DNA from: Pyrenopolyporus hunteri
Lineage: Eukaryota > Ascomycota > Sordariomycetes > Xylariales > Hypoxylaceae
Direction: 5' to 3'
Assembly (NCBI GenBank): GCA_902806595.1
Contig: CADCXC010000010.1
Location: 2,046,001-2,110,000, forward strand
DNA: 64,000 nucleotides
Shown here in pieces: positions 55,492 through 64,000 of the stretch. Numbering within the stretch: the first letter of the stretch is position 1; each line of letters opens with the position of its first letter. A program made the translations under genes and the position numbers. Under the pieces are notes generated by a model. That model saw only the letters and a program-made list of their open reading frames with translations. It made no database searches and had not been told where the DNA came from.

Positions 55492-58400
55492 TTAAGACCA
55501 GCTCAAGGTCCATTCATCTGTCCAAGCACCACCCGATGTTAACGAGTCGAGGCCCGTGATCTTCAAGACATTGCTCGAACTTTGCAGGCTCCACGCGTTA
55601 GTATGGACTTCTTTCCCATTAAACTCCACCTTTGATACTGGTCCTTGGGCCCCCATGACGGTTACGTTACCCAAGACATTCGTGTCCACGAAATCCCCGC
55701 GAGGTGTAGCCTTTAACGACGATTTCTCTACGGTAAACTAGGGAACGTCAGCATATATCACCACCGATGGAGAAAAAACGAAGAAAGAACTTACGTCAAC
55801 CCATGTTGTGGCATTCGGCACGAGGCTCTCGCCGTCGTCGAGGTAGAGCCCTCCGCTAGCACGGCCGTCTTTATCTAGAGCAACGAGGAGACTCCAGGGG
55901 CTCGCTCTGACGGCCGCAGTCGTGAGACTCGGCTCCTGCAGCGGTATCACCTTTCCACCTCGCATGTATACCGGGATGTGGCCTAGAGGAGCGTCGATAG
56001 TGACGTTCTGTCCGGCCGAAACCCCCGTAATCGACGTTTGGTTATACCAGTCATACCAGGTGGTGCCGGATCCGATGCCGGGGAAGACACCGTCAACTGT
56101 CGTGGCGCCTTCAACCAGGCAAGGAGTGACCAGGATCGCGTCACCGAGAAGGAACTGCCTGTCAGCACCGGCCAGCCACGGCTCATCCGGGAATTCCCAG
56201 GCTAGAGCGCGCATCGTCGTCGAGCCAGTAGAATGGCTAAGGTAAAAGGTCGTGTAGAAGTACGGCAGCAAAGCGTACCTGATCTTCATAGCCACCTTCG
56301 ACGCCTCCGCCACGGCTGGCCAGACGTACGGTTCTTGGCTAGAGCCCTCTTGCACGTTGTGGTTTCGATAGAACGGGAAGAACGCGGACAGTTGCATCCA
56401 GCGAGAACACAGCTCTTCTGTGGCGTTGTTGGCGAATCCGCAGGTATCGACTCCGAACATGGGAATGCCGAATAGGGAGAAGGATAGAGCCTGCGGGATG
56501 GAGAAGTACATGAACGGCCAGAGAGAATAGTTGTCGCCCCTATTTCTATGTAAGTGTACGTTTCGAAAGTTTGTGAGAGATAACTCTTACCCCCAATGAC
56601 CGGCCCATTTCCCCGAGCCGGCAAACTGAGAGCGACCAATGATAAAGGGTCGTTTAGTAGGGAAGATATTCAGAAGAGCGTGGTATGTAGCGTTCAGGAT
56701 TTGATGTCCATATAGGTTATGTACGTCGTATTCGAGAATACCTCCGTGGTGCGTCGCATTGGGACTAACGGCGTGCACAGCAAGATCACCATGGAAATTG
56801 TTGACAGTATACGGCGGCCAGTTGACGTTTCGAACACCAGGAGTCGGCGTCGTGCGGAGATACGAAGCCGTGGTGGTGGGAGACTCCTGCGCTATTGCGG
56901 CTAGTGCTTCGGGAGCATTAGCCAGTACGGCTCTCTCGGAGTGCTGTAGAACTTCATCCCCAGACTTTCCCGGTAGTTGAAGGTCTATTTCGTTGCTGCC
57001 GCAGCTACCCACACAGAAGGACGAGACTTCCGACATGTCGATCCAGATACCGTCGAACTTGATCTTGCTATAGTATTCGGCGACCTCGGATATCCACCAC
57101 CGGTTGGTTCCAGTGCCATTAAACAAGGCACCAATCCAATCAGGGAAGACTGCACGCGTTTAGTAGGGGCATGAGAGAAAGGAGAAGAGTGGACAACGGC
57201 ATACCAGTATAGCCAGGCCAAACTGCCCCAATATAGATAGACCCATCGGGGTTAAGTAGGAAGGCGTCTTCTTCTAACCCGCGGTTAAAGGGAGGGTACG
57301 CATCGCTGGCGTTTGTGGGGTCCGGCGCATATATAGCCGAATCGATGATAGGCACATAGTGTTGTCCATTTTGATGTAGGCGAGATAGGAAGTCAGCGCC
57401 TTCGCTATAGCTATACTGGACTGGGTCGTTTTCAAAATCTCGATACGCTTTCATGTAATCGATGTCGGCTACCGAATCATTAGCACCTCACAATAATTGA
57501 TCGGTTAAGGGGTCAGTGGTAGCTTACACCAGATGGTTTCGAGGGGAATTTCCAATTCGGCAAACCTGTCAATAACTGTCTGAAGCTCGGTCCAGTTCTT
57601 ATAGCCCCATCTACATTGGTGGAATCCAAAGGTCCAATACTGCTGCATTGTAGGTAATCCAATCGCACTCTTTTGGTATGATTTGGTAATGCTATCTTGA
57701 GTGGGACCTTCGTAGAAATAGAGATCGATATCGCCGCCGAGCGCTCTCCAGGTGATGTTGGATTCGCGTAGCAAGACTTCCTGGATATGGGCATTGCGTT
57801 GAAAGACCCCGTGGGTGAATGATCTGTACTGAGCTGAGGTATCCGTGGCATTCGGAGCGTACGTTAGTGCCCCTGTATCCTTGTCCACTTCAAAGTAACG
57901 AGTATCAAGGTAAATGGGGTGATTCCCATAGATATTCGCGTCTATGTTATCCCCTACATCCGCCGCGAAGAAGGTTCCTAGGGACATTTAGCTTGTATTC
58001 AAGTTAGGGGAATGAGAACGCCATACTGGTAAGGTTATGGTTGAGCCTGAAGCTGTGTATGACCTCTCCAAGACCATACAGATTATAATTCTCGGGCAAA
58101 GATGAGCCAAATTCGATGAACTGATCCTCGTACACCAATTGAGTACCTTCGGTAGTGAATAGGACATCTCCAGTGCTTTTCCTACTGACTTTGAACGAGA
58201 AGGTTGGTTCATTGCTCCAAGTAAAGTCTAGGTCGCTGCGTGAGGCGTAGTCGTTATCTTCCTCCTCGACATGAGGCTTGGGAATTAATTCTTCGGGGAG
58301 GATGAACCAAGTATAATTCTCAGGACCGATGTAGCGAGGCAGGATCTCAACGTGCAGACGGTCCGCTGCTTGATATTCAACAACTAAGCTCAAAGCTTCG

Positions 58401-58690
58401 ATATCGGTACCGTAGATGTTGCAGGCGTTACCAGCCAACGTAAGATCTGCAGTCAAGCCACTACTCGTGTTCTTCACATTTGAAGCTATATAACCTGGAC
58501 AGACCGATTGAGGGTTGACGGATAGAGGATCGACGATATTAGGAATAACAGGTTGTCCGACGTCTGAATCGGGCGGGGGACCATCCACAGAAGTAAGGTC
58601 CGATGTTGCGGCTATGATTGTCTGCTGCCCTGGAATAATACTAAATAGTGACAGCGCTGTGGCTGAGAGCAATAAGCTATATCGCGCCAT
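55492..58690 (-). CDS. secreted GH31 alpha-glucosidase
   Basis: Predicted protein of 975 residues in six minus-strand exons: 58690-58027, 57977-57528, 57468-57205, 57149-56591, 56539-55795 and 55737-55492, with introns of 49-59 nt. A signal peptide covers about residues 1-22 (LLLSATALSLFSIIPG). Motifs: PENYNLYGLGE near the end of exon 1, IWSDIDYM (entry to the barrel), DGIWIDMSEVSSF with the nucleophile Asp, GRSQFAGSGKWAGHWGGDN with the acid/base region, and RYALLPYFYTTFYLSH. The C-terminal beta domains end in ITGLDSLTSGGAW. It cleaves alpha-1,4 (perhaps also alpha-1,6) glucose from maltose and oligomers outside the cell. The frame continues upstream to 58936, but MARYSLL at 58690 gives the signal peptide. 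Confidence 0.95.
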
Positions 58691-59782
58691 TGTGCCCCTA
58701 TTCAATTTCCCGGAAACCCAAGACCGAGTAACTGTAAAAGAGGAAACAAGACTCAGAAATAGAAGTAGCCGGGAAGTAGTGCTCAATTGTCCATACCAAC
58801 TATCGAAGCGGGCGATAAACGATAGGAGAGATGGAGCAAGCCCGAATGAGTCGGCAGATCGACCAGCGGTGGCGAGTGAGGTGCTGCCCTCACCGGGCGG
58901 GAGGCCCTGACTTATAGAGCCAGTTACCCTCGTCATTGCGAGTTCGTTGGTATAAGCTACCCCGACCTATACAGGTACCGTAGAGCTCCGCCGAGAGAGC
59001 TTGTGATTCAAGGAAGCAACAATACTTGATAATGATTTGATAGCTTTCGGCGAAATATAGACTGCTAAGAGATGAAAGGTCACATAATCAGACAGGGGCA
59101 GCTGGAAACACTGTATCTTTAGCTACCGCAACAGCGCCACTGACCGCCGTACCGTCGCTATCTCCTCTGAATAGATCATGAAGATATGTCAAGTATAGTC
59201 GGTGAACAAGACATAGGACAACCCGAGAACAGTTACCTTCCCCAATCCCCGCACGACCATGCAATGTAGATCCATCCGGGATATAGCGTACCTATGTATG
59301 GGGTAGACGTGTAAGCTTGAGAACTTGGAAGCTTTTGACTTGCCCTGCAGATCAACGGTTTAGTTAGGCATGGGGGAATGTGGTACGACCGAGGTCGGGC
59401 CTTGGAGGGCGGAGGGCGGAGGGCTGGGGGCTGGTCACAGACGAGGTCGTTATTTGCATACCCCGCAGTTGGCAGTTGAATTTAATCTGGGGAAATAAGT
59501 CATGCATATATAGAGTATATGTATTTACCACGCATAGGCTTGCATGTTGCTGATTAACCTTAAATTTGCCCCACTTAAGCTTTCCACTTCTCTTGGCATC
59601 GGTGTTCCAATTCCAGTTCCAATTCGTACAGTTTCACACTTAAACATCAACTCGCGATCTAAAGCAGTACGTTAACCTTACCTCACCACAATCCGACGCC
59701 ACCCTAGACTATACCATAAAACAGCCTTATTCTCTTCGAAACTGCTCGGCATCAAAGCATAGGAAAAGAATCGTCACCCGCT
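58691..59782. promoter_or_regulatory. divergent promoter region of alpha-glucosidase and yth1
   Basis: The two genes start outward. GGAGGGCGGAGGGCGGAGGGC at about 59406-59426 (GGAGGGC tandem) may form a quadruplex. No named regulator site is recognised. Confidence 0.5.
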
Positions 59783-60568
59783 ATGACCAATTCAACGGCG
59801 CCGGCACCGGCACCAGCACCTTCGGAGCTCGCGAAGCAAATTCTCGAGCACAAAGCACCTAACTACACGTTCAGCTTCTCGCCCTTCCTACGCGCCACCT
59901 ACGGCCATGGATTCCCACCAAACCGTCCCGTGTGCAAAGCCTTCGTCGCAGGTCACTGTCCGCTAGGCGCGTCGTGTCCCGATCGCCACGTCGCGCCCAA
60001 CGCAGCCAGCAGCACCAACGCCAGCTACAACTCTCTCGTGTGCAAGCACTGGCTGCGCGCTCTGTGCAAGAAAGGCGAGAGCTGCGAATTCCTCCACGAG
60101 TACAACCTGCGAAAGATGCCCGAATGTAACTTCTTCGTCCGCAACGGCTACTGCTCTAATGGAGACGAATGCCTCTACCTCCATATCGACCCCCAATCGA
60201 AACTACCTCCTTGCCCACACTACGACCAGGGCTTCTGCCCCCTCGGTCCCAACTGCTCCAAGAAGCACGTCCGTCGAAAGCTCTGCCCCTACTATCTCGC
60301 CGGCTTCTGTCCCGACGGCAAGGGTTGCAAGGAGGGCGCTCATCCCAGATGGGACAAGAATCTCGAGAAGCCCATCGCTAAAGCTGATGTGATACCCGAG
60401 GAATCCAATAGAAGAGAAGACGGTTTTATGGATGATGACCAGAGAGACTTCGGAAGGCGAGATCGGGATGATAAGGGCGGCCGAGGCGATAGATTCGGTG
60501 GTGGCCGAGGAGGCCGATGGAGAGGAAGAGGCGATAGGAAGTTCGGACGTGGTAGAGGCCACCATTGA
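59783..60568 (+). CDS. yth1: mRNA 3'-end-processing zinc-finger protein Yth1
   Basis: A single-exon protein of 261 residues with five CCCH zinc fingers: about residues 51-69 (CKAFVAGHC...CPDRH), 87-105 (CKHWLRALC...CEFLH), 114-134 (CNFFVRNGYC...CLYLH), 144-162 (CPHYDQGFC...CSKKH) and 168-187 (CPYYLAGFC...CKEGAH). It ends in an Arg/Gly-rich tail (GGRGDRFGGGRGGRWRGRG). Yth1, homolog of CPSF30, reads the polyadenylation signal and binds the cleavage/polyadenylation factor. Fungal orthologs have five fingers; the RGG tail is a common addition. Length fits. Confidence 0.96.
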   Translation: MTNSTAPAPAPAPSELAKQILEHKAPNYTFSFSPFLRATYGHGFPPNRPVCKAFVAGHCPLGASCPDRHVAPNAASSTNASYNSLVCKHWLRALCKKGESCEFLHEYNLRKMPECNFFVRNGYCSNGDECLYLHIDPQSKLPPCPHYDQGFCPLGPNCSKKHVRRKLCPYYLAGFCPDGKGCKEGAHPRWDKNLEKPIAKADVIPEESNRREDGFMDDDQRDFGRRDRDDKGGRGDRFGGGRGGRWRGRGDRKFGRGRGHH

Positions 60569-61330
60569 GAGGGCTATGACACATCCGACAACGCATTTCG
60601 ACGTATATGGACAACTACGACGCCGTAACATATCCTGATACAAGCCTCTAACCTGAGGAGCGACAAGATGAGAGCTCGTCCCAATTGTCTACATACTTGA
60701 CCCACCTGCACAACACTATATTCTGGAGATCGTCCTCAAGGAGACATCCAGATCAAAAGGGCGTAAGTGGCGCAAGCAGCCTAGATGCGATAGAAGGCAA
60801 CGACTGGAGGATACCTAAAAACCGATGATATTCGCTCCGAAGTAACTACAGGCCTAACAGTGGGGGAAAGTTGTCTCTACCAAGGCAGCAATCAAGATGA
60901 TGCTATTCACATGATGGAAAAAAAGAAGGCCTGGGAAACCTTCACCGAGGCCCCTATAAAAGGATGAGAAGATAGATAGATACCCTGAATTGCTACCAGG
61001 ATAGGTAGTAATCGAGAATCAAGTCAATAAAGTTATACCAGATGAGTTAAGCCTTGATCGTAAACCGTCTATGAATTCGAGTGAGCCACAAGCCAATGCC
61101 AATATGCCCCCTATCCGCGTTAGAGAGCCGGGATGTATGTGCGTCCGAACATCGAAGGGAGCCATCCATTCTCGCATCCCGCCCTCGTATATACACCTCG
61201 TAAATCCAGTTCGTCAATCATCATTAATTCGACGCCAACCAGTCGGCCAGCGAGCCGATATCAAACCGCCTAACCCCGCCTTGTTTCCTTTAGTTCAACC
61301 CAATTCCCCCTAAACCTGGCTGATTTCCGC
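60569..61330. other. intergenic between yth1 and DUF1776 gene
   Basis: Holds two 3' ends. The 80-codon frame at 61071-61313 plus has no support. A probable poly(A) signal AATAAAG lies at 61026-61032. Confidence 0.5.
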
Positions 61331-63009
61331 TTAACCTTCCTTCCAGACATCATGTCCGCCGTCCACGTGGTCCCTCGCCACAGCGATGAACTCGCTCGCC
61401 TCGCCATTCTCGCTACTAGAGCCCTTCTCGCTACCGCTTACACTCCCACTCGCACTGCCGTTCTCGTGAGCCGAGCCACCTTCCCAAGCGCTCAGCTCAT
61501 CAACCTTGCGGATCCCCATCATCCACGCGACCAACCCGCGCGGGGCCCAGCGCCCCACGAACCCGTACAGCCCCGCGCCCAGGCCCACGCGCACAACATC
61601 GCTCTGGTCAGACCCGTCGATCACGTCGAACACGGCATTATGCAGCTCGCGCAGGGAGCTGCCGCGCAGGCCGCGGACGCGGCCGGCGGAGATGGTCGAG
61701 GTGGACTGCGACGCGTAGTTGCGGGCGTAGGCGTGGCGGGCGGACTCGGGCCACTGCTGGGTCTCGGCGGGCGGGGCGGGGAGCAGGCCGGTGGGGCTGG
61801 GCAGCGGGGGGCCGGCGCGCGCGGGCGTGAAGCCCGTAAAGTCGAAGGTGCCCAGCTGCACGTGCGTCACGGGGATGCCGAGCGGCCGCAGCTCCGCGGT
61901 TAGCACCTCCGTAAACGCCGACAGCGCGGAGCACACCGTCGCCTCGGGCGCGTGGAACGGCGGGTTGATCGACGAGATGATGGACGGCGTGAAGACGAGG
62001 ACCTTGGGCGTCGCGGAGGCCTCGCCTTGGGGCGTTATGCGCGAGGTGAGGAGCGGTAGGAAGGATTGGATCGTGAGGATGGGGTGTAGTAGGTGCGTGT
62101 TGAAGAGGTCGGCGAAGCTTGAGGGCGGGATCGTGGCGATGGGCGAGGTCTGGTAGTTCAGCGAGGGGATCAGGATGACTGCCTTCAACGACAAGAAATT
62201 CGGCTTCGCTCGCGGGACGGCAGCATGCGGGGTCTGCAGGTAGGAAGCGAAGCGTTCGATAGATTGGCCGGCGTGAGGAGGCTGGATTCAACGCGTTAGT
62301 CTAGATAATCCGTCATGGTTCTACTCTCGAGAAGGGTACTCACATCGGTTATGTCGATGCCCAGCGGCTTAATGTCGGGTCGCGAAAGATTCTGAACAGC
62401 GACTTCGTCTTCGATCGTGTTGCAGACGATGAAGACAATAAATCCTCTCCTCTCCAAGTCCAGGGATAAGGCCTTAGTCAGTGGTAGCGTCGGTGATCCG
62501 GCAATGACCACGACTTCTAGCCTCCCGCCATTTCGAGCACGCTTTGCTCGACGAGGTTTGCGGACAAGTTTGGTGTACCGTATCGTCCTATACGTCACGT
62601 ATCCGGCAGTAACTACCACTATACCGCAGAGGAGCTTGTGCCGGGAAAACCAATCCTGTATCCGTTCGTACGTAGACATCGGCACGATCTCGACGGGCGG
62701 TGGCCGGGGTAGAGGTTTCGGCCGCACATAGTCGGGCACCCATGTAGCTGATGATAGAGTGTCCCTGATCTCGTCTGCAACCTTATCGACCGCCTTGTCG
62801 ACGTATTCGGCTACATCACCGGAGTATCGCCGGATCTGGTTGGGGATGGACGAGAGCTGTCACATGCCTCTGCCGTTAGCCTTATTTCTTCCTTTTTTTT
62901 TTCTTCTCTTCCCTCCCCTCTTTATCGTTTACCCCGTAGCAAAACGCTGAGCTGGACTATACGATGGGATACTAACCAGGTCCAGAAACTGCTGGTCGTC
63001 GGCAGACAT
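61331..63009 (-). CDS. DUF1776 family protein (SDR-like, membrane-anchored)
   Basis: Predicted protein of 498 residues in three minus-strand exons: 63009-62977, 62856-62344 and 62281-61331, with introns of 120 and 62 nt. It opens MSADDQQFLDL, then LSSIPNQIRRYSGDVAEYVDKAVDKVAD. A transmembrane helix at about residues 80-100 (LLCGIVVVTAGYVTYRTI) precedes a Rossmann-like fold starting LEVVVIAGSPTLPLTKALSLDL. Family conserved blocks include PLGIDITD and KVLVFTPSIISSINPPFHAPE; YXXXK of classic SDR enzymes is not obvious. The end is Ser/Gly/Glu-rich, low complexity. No function is known for DUF1776; an enzymatic role is a guess. The first exon was found by frame and the conserved MSADDQ start. Confidence 0.85.
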
Positions 63010-64000
63010 GGCCGCAAATCGGTTATCCGGGGGTGTTTTTTTTTTTCAGGGGTCGGACGATGGAGAAGCTGAATAGGGATTGGGTATCGATGAAGTTCGG
63101 CGAAGACGGAATATCGGTGAGCGAAGGTGGACCGAGTGTTGTTGTATTTTTCTAAAAGATAAGATAAGCCCCAGCTTAAGTTCAGCCCCTGCCCCTGTGT
63201 GCCTTATTTGGTTTGGCACAGTGGAACCTGCAAGATGACGTGACCATTTCCATATACATTTAAAAGTGGGTCTTAATATTTCGCTCCACGTCAGTGTCAG
63301 CTGCTAACAGCCGACGCCATTCTATTAGTGACTCATGAGCAATCTTTAGGGGGGAAACCTTCTGGGCGACTTATAACCTTATACCTTTGCGCTTAGGAAA
63401 TAGTAAAACGTGTTGATACCATAGGTACCTAGGTACCTAGATAGGTGGATAGCGACATATCCTTCAATTATAATGCCATCAAACTTAGGAGACGATATGA
63501 CACCGAGCAATTCATATCTATATCGTCATTCTACACGTGTATCTCGACGTAATATCCCTTGGGAAAATATCATGATTACTTTTCCATTGGTACTCAGTTA
63601 CGCCGATTTCTTGGCAAACAGGCGTGAGGGTTCCTGCTGAGCTGATCTTGTCTACCTACCTACCTAGGTAGGTACCTAGGTAAGCAACCGTAACAACGAA
63701 GGGATTAGATTACATATAGAGTTTCCGGATACGGCCTGCTCTAAAGCCCGTGGGCCCTATATCATACGGCTTAAACTCTATATCATGTAGTATAAACCCA
63801 TAGATTGCCCAGCTTTATAGTTTAGAAGAACCAAGAAAGCTAGGTACTCAGATTCTGCCAAAAGGTTTTCCTGTCGAAAACATGGACGGACTTGAAACGT
63901 AGTAAAGCTGAACCGACTAAGAGACACGAGACTACGCTTTGAACTAAAGGCGATTTATGGAATCATGGATAGTATGACCTATACAGATATTATCGACTAA
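63010..64000. other. intergenic, window edge
   Basis: No gene is seen. TAGGTACCTAGGTACCTAG at about 63423-63441 and CTACCTACCTACCTAGGTAG at about 63653-63672 are further members of the palindromic tract family. A poly-T run is at 63037-63047. Confidence 0.5.

Noticed and set aside
61352..62291. Frames of 183 and 217 codons overlapping the DUF1776 gene
   Set aside because: Alternative-frame shadows rich in Arg/Pro/Ala.
1..64000. CRISPR array, rRNA, phage or integrated virus
   Set aside because: No spaced repeats, ribosomal sequence or viral protein motif was seen in this eukaryotic window.

Overview
The window is nuclear DNA from a filamentous ascomycete, most likely a Sordariomycete. The evidence is short spliceosomal introns (mostly 50-140 nt, GTAAGT-type donors, CTAAC-like branch points, YAG acceptors), monocistronic genes on both strands, a TTAGGG-type telomeric motif, and fungal orthologs (Npr2, Sfh5, Dsk2, Yth1, Vps53, a Neurospora CYT-18-like mitochondrial TyrRS, a Trr1-type thioredoxin reductase starting MHSKVV). 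Species cannot be fixed from sequence alone. Intron coordinates were worked out by hand from reading-frame continuity and family motifs, not from transcripts.

Layout. 0-8 kb is gene-poor, with one paraoxonase-like gene (2.2-3.6 kb) and a short interstitial telomere-like repeat. 8-18 kb carries a single-pass membrane protein, an ACC deaminase, a serine-less alpha/beta-hydrolase-like gene, a small Tyr/Ser/Gly-rich conserved protein that no long single-exon ORF reveals, and thioredoxin reductase. 18.6-19.0 kb is a MITE with perfect 27-bp inverted ends. 19.6-32.3 kb is a dense housekeeping block: PQ-loop protein, Sfh5, Npr2, mitochondrial TyrRS, the succinate dehydrogenase membrane anchor (with an 18-nt micro-exon) and Vps53. 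33.3-34.7 kb is a GH18 chitinase. 34.7-41.3 kb is a gene desert with a tRNA-derived (SINE-like) segment directly next to a second, AT-rich MITE. 41.3-46.5 kb has Dsk2, an F-box gene broken by one frameshift, and a kinase-like gene without a visible start codon. 47.2-55.2 kb is a metabolic run (MDR reductase, metallo-beta-lactamase-fold protein, amidase, methyltransferase, DUF1772 protein) followed by a GH31 alpha-glucosidase. 59.8-63.0 kb has Yth1 and a DUF1776 protein.

How they fit together. Nearly all recognised genes are independent cell functions: amino-acid/TOR signalling (Npr2, possibly PQ-loop), membrane traffic (Vps53, Sfh5), mitochondrial function (TyrRS and SDH anchor, divergently transcribed), ubiquitin shuttling (Dsk2) and mRNA 3' ends (Yth1). 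No CRISPR, rRNA or complete biosynthetic backbone gene (PKS/NRPS) is present. The 47-55 kb run resembles a set of tailoring or detoxification enzymes, but without a backbone gene this remains inference. The least explained parts are the two MITEs, the SINE-like segment, the palindromic TAGGTACC tracts between genes, and the hydrolase-like and F-box genes that look degenerate or repurposed.
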